DNA of 64,000 nt from Apoderus coryli (lineage: Eukaryota > Arthropoda > Insecta > Coleoptera > Attelabidae): contig OU452204.1 in the NCBI GenBank assembly GCA_911728435.2, positions 1,364,001-1,428,000 on the forward strand, given 5' to 3'. The notes beneath the pieces were generated by a model. It saw nothing but the letters and a program-made list of their open reading frames with translations, was not told the DNA's origin and searched no databases. The position numbers and the translations under genes were made by a program. Shown here one piece after another: positions 21,299 to 33,165 of this stretch (position 1 is its first letter; each line of letters opens with the position of its first letter).

Positions 21299-23785
21299 CT
21301 AGTCAATCTTCATCAACTAGAGTCCTGGAATTAATACATTCTGATTTATGCGGGCCTATACAAGAGAAGTCCTTGTCTGGTTCACAATATGTATTGACGT
21401 TCCTAGATGATTTCAGTCACAAAACTTTTGTTTATTTTTTGAAACATAAAAGTCAGGTTTGTGAATATTTTAAGGCGTTCAAGAATTTTGTCGAAAACCA
21501 AACAGGTGAAAAGATCAAATGTATCAGAACCGACAACGGTAAAGAGTATTGCAACTCAGAACTTATGAACTTATTAAAAAATGCAGGCATTCAGCATCAA
21601 ACAACAGTACCTTATACTGCAGAACAGAATGGCAAAGCAGAACGCTTAAATCGTTCCATTATAGAAAAGGCTCGATGTTTACTAATAGATGCAGCGTTGC
21701 CACATGTTTTTTGGGCTGAGGCTGTAAATGTGTCGGTGTATTTATTAAATCGTTTGCCTTCCAGATGTGTAGACAAGACACCAGAAGAGATGTTCAATGG
21801 TAAAAAGCCTACGGTAAAGCACACCAAAATTTTTGGCTGTAAAGCCTTTGCGCATGTCCCTGCACAAAAAAGGAAAAAGTTAGACCCTAAAGCTACTCCG
21901 TCCATTTTTGTGGGATATAGTTCTGAATCCAAGGCTTATAGGTTATACGATCCTGAACAAGGCATAGTATTTTTAGCACGTGATGTGGAATCATAGAAAA
22001 TGAAAAAGGTTGTACATTGTTGCAAGATAAAGGAATGGAAAATACAGATATTTTTTATTTTCCTCAGTCAAATCAAGCAACAGAAGAAGAGACTGTTGCA
22101 GAAGATGATTCACAAGACAGTATTCACAGTTCATCCGATGAATATGATGAAGAAGGAATTGATCCTGATTTTGTTCCAGATAATCCAGATATTGAAAATC
22201 CTATTGATGAAACTCGTTCGTCAAGGTCACAAGGAACAAAAAGGGTTCCACAATCAATGAAGGATTATGTAATTTACTCAGCAGTAATTCAAGCTGATGA
22301 CGACCCGATTACTGTTGAAGACGCCCTTAAGCGTCCAGAAAAGGATCTTTGGATGCAGGCCATGAAAAGCGAATATAATTCCTTGATTGAAAATGGTACT
22401 TGGGAACTCTCTGATTTGCCTCCTGGTAAAAAGGCATTAAATTGTAAATGGGTTTTTAAAACCAAGATCAAAGATGATCAACACGTACAACATAAAGCTA
22501 GATTAGTCATCAAAGGATGTGCACAGAAAAAGGGAATTGACTTTGAATAAACCTATGATGCTGTTACCGCTTTTCTCCAAGGTGACCTAAGTGAAGAAAT
22601 TTATATGTTTCCTCCAGAATGTTTCAGTAACACAGATAAAATTTGCCGATTAAAGAAGTCCTTATATGGCTTCAAACAAGCTAGCCGATGTTGGAATTTA
22701 AAGTTAGATGCTTTTCTTAAAAATGTTGGATTAGAGCAAAGCAAAACAGATAATTGTATTTACTTTAAAATCACAGAAAATGGTATTCTAATCCTAGCAA
22801 TTTATGTTGATGACATTTTATTTTTTTCAAACAGTACAGCAGCCAAAACCGCTATAAAGAGTCAGTTAATGCAGAATTTCAAGATGAAATATATTGGTCC
22901 TGCCAAACATATATTAGGTTTCCGAATCGTACGAGATAGACCTAACAGGAAAATATTGATTGACCAGCAAATGTATTTGGAAAAATTACTGACAAAATTT
23001 AAGATGAACACTGCCAATACAGTAGATACACCGTTATGTCCTGGTGAAAAATTGTTAAAGAGTCAGTGCCCAACCAATCGTGTAGATAAGTTGAAAATGG
23101 AGAATATACCATATCAAGAAGCAGTGGGCAGTCTTCTTTATGCATCACAAGTATCTAGGCCTGATTTAAGTTATGCTGTAAGTTGTGTTAGCAGATTCAA
23201 TCACAACCCGGGCATTGCACATTGGGCAGCTGTTAAACGTATATTTAGATACATCAAAGGTACGTTAAACTATAAACTGGAATTTAATTGAAATAATATT
23301 AAATCAGATCCAAATATAAGTGGATATTGTGACGCTGACTGGGCTAATGATCAAGAAGATCGACGCTCTGTCACAGGATACATTTTTTTCAAAAATGGGT
23401 GTCTAATCTCTTGGAATAGCAAGAAACAACCGACTGTGGCTCTCAGTACTACTGAAGTAGAATACATGTCACTGTCATCTGCAGTACAAGAAGCTCTATG
23501 GCTCCGTAGTTTGAACAGTGAACTTTTTGTAAATTCCGTTCCGGTTTTACTTAATATAGACAATCAAGGTGCGATGAACCTCGCGTTAAATGGTGCATAT
23601 CAATCGCGTACAAAACACATTGATGTTCGACATCATTTTTTAAAGGAAAAAGTCAGTGCGGGGCTCATAAATTTAAAGTACGTGCCAACTAATTTAATGT
23701 TAGCAGATTCGTTGACTAAACCATTGGACAGACAAAAATTTAAACGATGTGTAAAAGAACAAGGTTTGACTTATTTCAAATAGGG
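21299..23785 (+). pseudogene. Copia retrotransposon pol, 5'-truncated and broken
   Basis: Domains in order. Integrase core: LELIHSDLCGP, FLDDFSHKTFVYF, RTDNGKEY and EQNGKAERLNR supply the D, D and E positions. Then an acidic linker (22017-22260), the reverse transcriptase with WVFKTKIK, ARLVIKGCAQKKGIDFE and the YVDD box in LAIYVDDILFF, and RNase H (YCDADWAND, LSTTEVEYMSLS, up to the stop at 23783). Gag, protease and the integrase zinc finger are missing. Defects: stop at 21994, stop at 22548, stop at 23289, and a frame change between 21996 and 22017. About 35 codons of the palm domain are also missing between GIDFE and the DAVTAFLQGDL box. A polypurine tract AGGGAGGG (23782-23789) precedes the 3' LTR. 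Confidence 0.92.
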
Positions 23786-23789
23786 AGGG

Positions 23790-24030
23790 TGTTGAAATAT
23801 GTTATTTGAAATGAGTGATTTCTGATTTCGTCCATATTACAAGAAGAAGAACATTTTTGTTTTTAACCTCACTTTTGCTTTATATTTTCTCGATGTACAA
23901 TGTGCTCATAATTTTTGCATTAGTTCATTCCTTTTGTATTAATAATAAAACTAGTATACCTACTTAATTGTTTGTTAAGGGTTTTATTTAATAAACCAAC
24001 TTTCAATAAATATATAAACAACAAGTTCAT
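23790..24030 (+). repeat. Copia 3' LTR (right end not resolved)
   Basis: Starts TGTTGAAATATG directly after the polypurine tract and repeats the 5' fragment at 19903-19982. It includes a TATATTTT box and AATAAA hexamers (23940-24010). I could not fix the end because no matching 5-bp target duplication was found for the GTAAG before the 5' LTR. Confidence 0.6.
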
Positions 24031-25223
24031 ACGTATCTCCTCCGAAGAAAAACGATTGTAAAATATGTCATGTGTTTTAACATACAGTTGAATATTGAGA
24101 ATAGGCATTAGGCTACCTTTGGTGAGGCTCCTTTGAAGGGAAACATTTTTAAAATAGTTCCCAAATCGTCACATTTTTCATTAAAGTAAAGTCAGTAGAA
24201 AAGAAAACAGATTTGTGTGTTATTCTTATGGAATCTACTCGACTAAACAACATACCAACTTACAATGCTTTGCTGCCAGAATGTCTTTCAAATTATCTCT
24301 ATCCTACACCTCGTACTTATTATTTCTGCAATACCGTAATTAATTCGAAATATATTTAGACCCTACGCACGTGAAGCTGCTAATTTATACATAAACTCAA
24401 TTTGCCCAAGTTTATTTTATTTTATTTTTGCTAAAATAATTTCTTTGTCGAAAAAAATCCATATTAATTATATTTCATTCAATTCAATTTATTCAAAATC
24501 TGACAACATCTAAGAAAAATTACACTTTATTTGAAAAATTCAAGCTACTAATTATTTCCGCAATAGCGTAATCAATCCGAATTCAATTTATACACTCAAA
24601 ACAACTTCAAATACCATTTAACCACAAACTTAAATTATCCAAACTTTATTTTCAAATTTTATTTCACAAAAACTTTACTTTCAATTCAGTTTCACGAAAA
24701 TATTCTTCCCGATAAATATTACATATTTTATATACTAGGTCAAAATAAATCTGACAACAAAGCAACAATATAGATGAACTATTATTGGAGTGACAATTAT
24801 GACAAGTGGCATTTTGAAAATAAAAAATAAATTATACCCAAAGACCTTAATAACACAGGAGACCACATTGTTTACGTTTTCAGGGATAGCAAACATCGTC
24901 CCTTCCTCTATTTATCCTAATACAAGCATTGCCAGACTTACAAATGTATTTGGAATATCTTTAAATTTTTGTCACAACAAATAAAAAATGAGCGATGTAA
25001 ATAATTATTTGTAACTAGGACGTTAATAAAAAATTTTATTACTATACTTACTTTACGCTTCTTGTAAGACAGAACACGGCGTTATGAATGAAATTATAAT
25101 TTGCGACGTTGACGTTGAGAAACACTCATGTCATTAGCGCTTTTCATCGTTTTTTGAAGTATTTTCCTGTTTTGCGATATTCTTGTGTGTGTTTTTTAAA
25201 CTTTAAATATTTATTGAATAACT
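24031..25223. other. Stretch without recognised gene
   Basis: AT-rich. 24381-24475 is the reverse complement of 27873-27968, so an inverted repeat of about 95 bp brackets the THAP/RTE region. ATTTCCGCAATA-type phrases repeat at 24330 and 24555. A 64-codon open stretch at 24790 is not recognisable. Confidence 0.45.
24381..24475 (+). repeat. Inverted repeat, left copy (partner 27873-27968)
   Basis: TAATTTATACATAAACTCAA to AAATCCATATTAATTATA reads as the reverse complement of 27873-27968 with few changes. The pair encloses 3.4 kb holding the THAP relic and RTE scrap, but the flanks do not continue to match. Confidence 0.7.
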
Positions 25224-26680
25224 ATGGTTCGTGGTTGTGTAGTTTGTGGAAAAGTGGATAGTTTATTTCCAGATTTAACTTTTCACAGGTAAGTGTGGTT
25301 ATGTTTGGAAATTTGTTTGTGTTTGGTGTTAGTTTACACAGTGGCGGGGTTTGTTTGATACGATAAATTTGTTACATTTTGAATTTTTATTTCTATTAAA
25401 TTATTAGTAACAAAAGCAAACAGATACTTTTTGAAAATAATGTTGGTTCATTTACAATGTAACCGCTTAGTAATTCAAAGCAGCATTAAAGAAGTAAGTG
25501 GTAAATCTACGTAGGATATTACCTCCCTAGCTCTGGAGTATAAGGCTGATTATAACCTTTTTACATTAGGTACTTATATTGTATTTCTTAAATTAGGTTT
25601 CCTCAGGAACCGGAAAAACGAAAACTCTGGTTTTCTTTAGTTTTCATTGCAAGGACCACTTTTGCCAAAAAATCCATGCTTATGCTCGGATCATTTTTTC
25701 CCAGAGGATCTGGCAACGAAATCTAAGGGAGCAAGATTCGTTAGAAAGGGGGCAAATCCTCGACGGTGTGAAGGTGTTTTATGATGCATCCAATAGGTAA
25801 AAAATATTTATAATTATATTTATTATATTATAATAATAATTTATATTCTTCTAGCTCTGACTCAACCACAGATGTTAGGTCTGTGGACTCATCTGTTTTT
25901 GGAACACCTCCAATACCGAAAGAATATCCTAAGTAAGTTCTGTTATTATTATTTTTTGGATGAAATTAAACTAGCTAAGTAGGTATGTGCATTAACCGCA
26001 TTTATATCCATTTTTAGGATTGCTCAGCTATTCTTAGAAAAAACTATTATGGAGTCCACTGTTTCAACCGCTAATATGGGGTCCCTAATCAAAACGTATC
26101 CTTTAGAAAGGCTTTTTAATATTTTGATATATTGAATTAATACATATTTTAGGTCTGAAAGTATAATTGTTAAATCTATTCCTGGCACCTCCAGAGCCAG
26201 TTTCATTAGAAGCCAACAGGGGTTCAACCAGTTCTGTGACAGAAACTGCATCAGAAGCAGGAGAATCCCATTCTGATATAATTGAAGCCCCTGTAGCTAG
26301 TGCAAAAATTGGAAGTAAAAACAGGTAGGTATTACACCAACATGTTTCAGAAGCGGGTGATATAAAGGGGCTGAAGCTAAATGTTGGTATATTTGGTACA
26401 TTATTCAAATTTACATTTTACCGTTATGAAATTTTGATATTTGTTCATAAAAAGCTCTTTTTTTAGTATAATTTACCAGGGGCTTAATATTTTTTAGGAA
26501 AAGGCGTTATCCTGGTGATATGGATGGTAGTGACTTTTCAACCCCTACTAAGAGAAGAAAAAATATAGGAATTTAAAAAAATAAAATAACGTGCCAAAGG
26601 AAAAGAATACACACCTTACAAAATCAAGTTAGACGACTTAAAATCCGCGTAAAATCATTAAAAAATCTATTGATAGTTTT
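25224..26680 (+). pseudogene. THAP-domain gene relic, six exons
   Basis: Exon 1 (25224-25288) starts MVRGCVVCGKVDSLFPD and ends at CACAG|GTAAGT. Exon 2 (25597-25796) begins after TTAG and joins in phase to give FHRFPQEPEKRKLW. After a one-base frame change it gives CSDHFFPEDL. Together these are the C2CH zinc finger of a THAP domain (C..C, FHRFP, W, CSxHF), which binds DNA. Further exon-like blocks with GT/AG edges are 25855-25932 (SDSTTDVRSVDSSVF), 26018-26095, 26153-26324 and 26498 to about 26680. The last contains KRRYPGDMDG and a basic coiled coil (LQNQVRRLKIRVKSLK). This order is common in THAP proteins and P-like transposases. The frame shift in exon 2, a stop near 26574 and truncation by an RTE fragment at about 26681 make it a pseudogene. 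Its catalytic part, if any, is lost. Confidence 0.8.
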
Positions 26681-26999
26681 AAGGAACAAATCGCAGATAC
26701 CGTGAAGCTGGCGAAAAAATCAGAGGTGACTTTTATTATGGGCGATTTTAATGCCAAAGTAGGAAGTACACCACGAGAGGATATTACCGGTATATACGGA
26801 TTAGGTACAGCAAACGATAGAGGAGACCGGCTAGTTCAGTTCTGCCAGGAACATGATTTCATTGTCTCAAACACCTTTTTTAAACTTCCAATATACGTGG
26901 ACCTCTAGCGCCCATACCCCTGAAAGAATTATTCGCAATCAAATAGACTTCATACTTATTAAAAAGCGATACAGAAGCTGCATAAAGTCTGCAAAAACA
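26681..26999 (+). pseudogene. RTE-type non-LTR endonuclease scrap
   Basis: The plus strand encodes VKLAKKSEVTFIMGDFNAKV and then GLGTANDRGDRLVQFC, the GDFNAKVG core of the apurinic-like endonuclease of RTE/BovB elements (often annotated as craniofacial development protein 2-like). After a one-base frame change near 26890 comes PERIIRNQIDFILIKKRY, the next conserved block. It breaks off at 27000 against a copy of the MULE-like arm. The reverse transcriptase is absent. Confidence 0.85.
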
Positions 27000-27000
27000 T

Positions 27001-27411
27001 AATTAATTTGTATGTTCATAGTAGATAATTATTATTTATTATCATTGTGTTTAATTTAATATATATAGCTAAAAATAAACTATTGATAATAATGTGCCTT
27101 TTTTTATTTCCAGACTTCCTATTTGTAATGCATAAAATGATTTTAAAATTAGATTATCTTCAAATTATAGTTAAATATATTAATTTAAGTATCGTTTTTT
27201 CGATATACGAAATGAAGGTTTTTCAGCTATATCAAGAAATACCTATTACAAAGAAAGATTAACAGACTTTTTTAGCGAATACCTTATACATATTAATATT
27301 TAAACTATTTTACTGAAAAACTCATTCCAATTAAATATCGACTAAATTTCAGTTTCAAAATAAGTTGAATAGCGGTTAAATTCTCGGCACGTTGGCTTTT
27401 TAATGTATGCT
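27001..27411 (+). repeat. Partial right arm of the MULE-like foldback
   Basis: Matches 6750-7202 with internal deletions (for example the GC-rich block before CTCGGCACGTTGG is gone) and ends at the same terminus AATGTATGCT. Its left boundary is the break with the RTE scrap. Confidence 0.8.
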
Positions 27412-28078
27412 ATTAATTATATATTATGTATTGTATACATAGTTCAAAAGCAGTCAGCGATCAGTACGCCACTGGCTGCAGAACGCATACCGGAGATTAC
27501 AACGTTGCCAATGAGCAACTTGAAGGCGACAAGGATAAGTCTTTCTCTCTCTTACACATTACTTGTTTACAAGTAATGTTGGCTCGTGTTTGAAAGCACG
27601 TTATCAATGAAATATTTTGTCTCCTGTGTTACTAAGGTCTTTGATTATACCTAATTAATTAAAAAATGTGTATTAAACTAGAAACATTTGCTTAAAATCA
27701 TTCTAACATTAGTAATTGTACGATAACTATATTCTATTACCACTAATAGATGTTTACAATATAAACTAAGATGTTCGGTAGGTAGAAATAATATGTATTA
27801 GGTATTAATAGAATATAGTTATCGTACAATTACTAAGTAATGTTAGAATGATTTTAAGCAAATGTTTCTATAAAATATAATTAATATGGATTTTTTTCGA
27901 CAAAGAAATTATTTTAGCAAAAATAAAATAAAATAAACTTGGGGAAATTGAGTTTATGTATAAATTACAACATTGCAACCACTTGCTGCCGTTGCTGCCT
28001 ATAAACACCTACATAAATTAAGCATTACCAGATCAAATGTAAGTATTTTTATCATAGAAGCAACATAATATAAAATAT
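27412..28078. other. Noncoding stretch with hairpin MITE
   Basis: No gene seen. 27684-27877 is a hairpin (listed separately), 27873-27968 is the right copy of the inverted repeat with 24381-24475, and the rest is unrecognised. Confidence 0.5.
27684..27877. mobile_element. Short hairpin MITE
   Basis: GAAACATTTGCTTAAAATCA at 27682 returns as its reverse complement ending at about 27872. The arms are about 65 bp (including AGTAATTGTACGATAACTAT) around a loop of about 55 bp. Near-perfect arm match suggests fairly recent origin or hairpin maintenance. Confidence 0.7.
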
Positions 28079-28678
28079 TAGGGAGTTAAGGCAAAACCAA
28101 GGACGTATACGTATCTCCATACGTAAACGTGAGATTTTGGTTATGTTTACACTAGATAAGCAGTCATTCAAAATAGAGTTAAGGTGCCATCCAATACGTA
28201 TCGTATATGCGGAAGGTAGAGATAACACTTTACTTGAGAAAAAGACTAATTTAGATTTTTCTACTACAATTTACTATGTTGTTAATATTATTGTTTTTTT
28301 AATTATTAACCAAATACCTATATTTTATTATGTATACCTATAAACAATAACAGAAAATTTTTTATAATTGTTACAAAATAAACTACTACTACTACCCTGT
28401 TGAAAATACCGTATAGAATCATATTAAAACTTGATCTGGATCTATAAGTATCTATAAGTGAATGTAGGTTTTAATCTGGCTTTGACAAGCTCTATGTTAT
28501 TTTAATAGTAATCTTATATGATTCAATATGGTTTGGGTTTATTTGGATATACATATAAAACACATCAATGGAATTGTATTGGTCTCTATAAGTTTTAAAT
28601 ATGATTAGATCTAATATGCCATTACAGATTCAAAACAAAGTGGGTTTTATACGGATTTAATAGGTTAAAATGAATAGT

Positions 28679-30150
28679 GTTTAATATGGAATTACTGAAT
28701 AAAAATTACCATAAAACGAATTGGTTTCAATATGGATTAATAAGAAATTCTTTATTTGGGAATTGTTGGTTTCAATAAGGCATTCCAAATCAAATGTTTA
28801 ATTTGGTTTTATCAGTTTGAATTAGTTTTTATGCGGCATAAAACTGCTTATTTCAATTGCGTTTAATATGGAAGTACTGAATAAAAATTACCATGGAACG
28901 AATTGGTTTCAATATGGATTAATAAGAAATTCTTTATTTGGAATTTATTGGTTTCAATAAGGTATTCCAAATCAAATGTTTAATTTGGTTTTATCAGTTT
29001 GAATTAGTTTTTATGCGGCATAAAACTGCTTATTTCAATTGCGTTTAATATGGAAGTACTGAATAAAAATTACCATGGAACGAATTGGTTTCAATATGGA
29101 TTAATAAGAAATTCTTTATTTGGAATTTATTAGTTTCAATAAGGTATTCCAAATCAAATGTTTAATTTGGTTTTATCAGTTTGAATTAGTTTTTATGCGG
29201 CATAAAACTGCTTATTTCAATTGCGTTTAATATGGAAGTACTGAATAAAAATTATCATGAAACGAATTGGTTTCAATATGGATTAATAAGAAATTCTTTA
29301 TTTGGGAATTGTTGGTTTCAATAAGGTATTCCAAATCAAATGTTTAATTTGGTTTTATCAGTTTGAATTAGTTTTTATGCGGCATAAAACTGCTTATTTC
29401 AATTGCGTTTAATATGGAAGTACTGAATAAAAATTACCATGGAACGAATTGGTTTCAATATGGATTAATAAGAAATTCTTTATTTGGAATTTATTAGTTT
29501 CAATAAGGTATTCCAAATCAAATGTTTAATTTGGTTTTATCAGTTTGAATTAGTTTTTATGCGGCATAAAACTGCTTATTTCAATTGCGTTTAATATGGA
29601 AGTACTGAATAAAAATTATCATGAAACCAATTGGTTTCAATATGGATTAATAAGAAATTCTTTAATTGGAATTTATTGGTTTCAATAAGGTATTCCAAAT
29701 CAAATGTTTAATTTGGTTTTATCAGTTTGAATTAGTTTTTATGCGGCATAAAACTGCTTATTTCAATTGCGTTTAATATGGAAGTACTGAATAAAAATTA
29801 TCATGAAACGAATTGGTTTCAATATGGATTAATAAGAAATTCTTTATTTGGAATTTATTGGTTTCCATAAGGTATTCCAAATCAAATGTTTAATTTGGTT
29901 TTATCAGTTTGAATTAGTTTTTATGCGGCATAAAACTGCTTATTTCAATTGCGTTTAATATGGAAGTACTGAATAAAAATTATCATGAAACGAATTGGTT
30001 TCAATATGGATTAATAAGAAATTCTTTAATTGGAATTTATTGGTTTCAATAAGGTATTCCAAATCAAATGTTTAATTTGGTTTTATCAGTTTGAATTAGT
30101 TTTTATGCGGCATAAAACTGCTTATTTCAATTGCGTTTAATATAGAATTG
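28679..30150 (+). repeat. 182-bp satellite array, about 8 units
   Basis: The phrase GTTTAATATGGAA recurs at 28679, 28861, 29043, 29225, 29407, 29589, 29771, 29953 and (variant) 30135, exactly 182 bp apart each time. Units differ by a few single bases. The lack of length change argues for homogenisation by unequal exchange or gene conversion. Confidence 0.95.
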
Positions 30151-33100
30151 CTGAATAAGAATTTCCACGATGCGATTGGTTTCAATACGGATTCAATAAA
30201 AAATTTCATTCATGTCCGTTATCCTAAATAATGCAGATTTCTTGAGCTCCTTATTTTAAGAAATTATATTGCATAAAACAACACGGCGTCTTAAGTTATT
30301 AAAATAAAATATATACCTAAACATTAATAATGTAAGGGTTATTCTTTCGTACTGAACTAAGTGAACAATCTGAAAATTGTCAGTTCATTCACGATTGTGC
30401 GTATTGTTTCGACATCGGTCACTTCTAACAAACTGATTAAAATTCCTACCCCCGTTGCCGCTTACTGATCAAACTCTAGGTACCGGTTAGTTCGTTCAGT
30501 TAACAGTTAACCTCTAAAAGTATTGAGAGATAATAATTGGCATATGATTTCGAATCAAATTGTAAAAGTTTAAAACATGGATAATAATATCATGGAAGAA
30601 ATAATTTTCCAGTTTTCAGAGCAGATTTGGTTGTTTTCGAGGTTAAGTGAAAGACAATCACAAAAAAGATGATCTTTCGGTTTCGCCAAATATTCAGTTC
30701 AGTATAATCACATTCAGTTTAATCACATTCACTTGTTCAGACCAATCACTACGAAAGAATAACCCTATAGATAGGTGAGGTCATTGTCTTTATAAAGACA
30801 ACTACTACTTTGTTTTTTGTGTTTTGACAAAATAGTTATGATTTTCTTACCGTATCCACTGTTGCCGATAACATGCTTAAACATAATATTATAATGTTAT
30901 AGCTGCTCAGATTTTACAACATATTATGTTACGTCACCAAGAAAAAAAGGTCAATTGTTGGCCAATTTAGTATATAAAAAATCCTAGTACAGATTCATTA
31001 AATTCATCTTACAGTACAAATTTAGTACCAGATTTAGTGCAAAATTGTAATAATAATTATTATGTTACAACCGGCAACGCTGACCATTTACTAATACTCA
31101 GTGTTGCCGAGGTATAGTCTTCACTATTACCAAAGACATTAATCTTTGATATTACCTACCTATATACATAATTATATACATAGTAATTTTTACTAACGCA
31201 CAGATAGGTATTCAAAATTTAATTACATTTTTTACATAAGAAAAGATAGCAAAGTATATCCAAAGAGTCACAATTGCGTTGGCATGAACATACATTTGCT
31301 CCTGGTTTTGCCTATGACATGATAACTAAATAAATAAAAAAATAACTAATAAGAAAAAAACTAAAATTGAAATAATGGACAACCTGTAAAATATATCACG
31401 ATTTATATTTTAGTTTATAATAAATATATCAAATATATATGAATATTTTATTAAGAAAATCGCGACAAAACTGCGGATTTGACGTAAATCTGGCAACTAG
31501 TAAGTAGGTATAGTGGTTTATGCTTGACGCTTGTGAATAGTTCAGAGTTCAGTGTTGCCGATTGCAGCTGACTTCTGACACGGTATAGAATTATATCATA
31601 GTATATTTCAAAATTATTCTAGAATGGGTGAAGACATGAATATTAATACAATCACATCCAGAAGTGTGTGTGAATACAACATGTATGTCGTCATAACTCA
31701 ATTTTGGTAGCTTATTTAATACCTACTATTCTCTATCTATAACAATAATAGCGTATATTTATATACCTATTATCTATTATTATATTAATTGCTATGGCGC
31801 ATATTTTGTTATTGCCTTTATATAAAAAGTCAAAATATCTAAATGTAATTAAAACATCTGTTGCAATCTCTATGTCGTCATTATATATATATTCCAGAAA
31901 ACAATAAAAAACTATCGTCAACTGAATAAACTCATGCATAATAATCAGACAACAAGGTCTGTAATAATCTTGATTTTGGAATTGTCGAATAAAATATGTT
32001 ACAATTTGATAATTCCCTATGACAACACTGCTGCGGTACAATTTTTTTCTTAATCTAACCTAATACCACACAGCCACACACAAACAACACGTGTTTTGTT
32101 ATGGCGTCGGTTTATGTTTTGTTTTTCATTATCAATAATACGTTAATTACTCTATCTCAATTGTGTAATAAAATAAGTGTAAATGCTAACCTAAATATAT
32201 ATTATAATATCTTTCATCTATGACTATCTAACAGCATAAAATAACTAAATAACTTTGTGCTGTGTGTTGTGTTGTGATTTGTTAACGACCATGTGAAAAA
32301 ATTGATTCCAGGTAAGCAAATAAATTATTCTTTTTACCAAGGTATATCATTGTCTTTATAAGGAATAAAAAACATTGCCTATGCTCTGCTAATATAATAT
32401 TATAGTGTTCATTATCATTAGTACGCACGCAATGTATTAGATACACAGTATAGGCAAAGATTAATATAAATAATAAGTATATTATGTATATTAATCTTTG
32501 GTACCTATGGTTATTTGTATAAGATACAGGTTGATTGCTGGTCGATGGTATATTGGAAGTTTTTGCGACAAGTAACCATACGATTGTTTTGAAAATGTAA
32601 GTGATTATTCAGTTCAACCTAATACGACAGCTAATTGTGTGTATTAGCTGTACTAATACCTAATCTATCAGCATACAATAATATTGTCACTATAATATGT
32701 AATTTGGGTGAAGTGGTAGAATACATTTATTCTTGTGAACTTTATCAACGTTAATAAAGAAAAAAACGTTTTAATAGTTGTCTACCTAATTAACTATATC
32801 GAAAAAATCCAACTTAAGTAATTACTTACATTTTCAAAATATTCGTACTTAGTTACTTTTCCCAAAACAACAAAACAAAGTGTATACCATCAACCAGAAT
32901 ACACCCTATACATATAGGTACTGTAATAATAGATATTTCACCACAATCAATTAATAAAACAAATGTGTTAAATTTTCCAAAACGGTGAAATATGGAACAT
33001 TATTCGTAGTTATTTTAACAATTTTTATTTTATTAAATTTTCTTCAATTTATACACACATTTAAGACTTTTGGGAGATGAAAGAAGATCTAAAGAATTAA

Positions 33101-33165
33101 TGATAATTTATTATTATATTAAGAATTGAGAATTAATGACAATATTTAAGAACTTTTTACTCTTT
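30151..33165. other. Inner noncoding part of giant copy 1
   Basis: Contains a MITE at 30337-30764 and a CAAAGATTAAT/ATTAATCTTTG hairpin at 32455-32503. The 102-codon open stretch at 31733-32041 is present unchanged in copy 2, but its composition is that of random AT-rich sequence. No gene is called. Confidence 0.5.
30337..30764. mobile_element. MITE with AGGGTTATTCTTTCGTA ends
   Basis: AGGGTTATTCTTTCGTACTG at 30337 is matched by its reverse complement ending at 30764 (TACGAAAGAATAACCCT). The roughly 430-bp element is shared by both giant copies, so it was in the ancestor. In copy 2 (about 49527-51424) it is interrupted by the P-like insertion. Confidence 0.7.

Noticed and set aside
28679..30150. 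CRISPR-like array
   Set aside because: The whole 182-bp unit repeats without variable spacers, and the context is eukaryotic.
31733..32041. 102-codon protein identical in both giant copies (also 48246-48554)
   Set aside because: Identity follows from the two copies being the same element. The composition is that of translated AT-rich noncoding DNA, with no domain, and the frame is only open by chance length.
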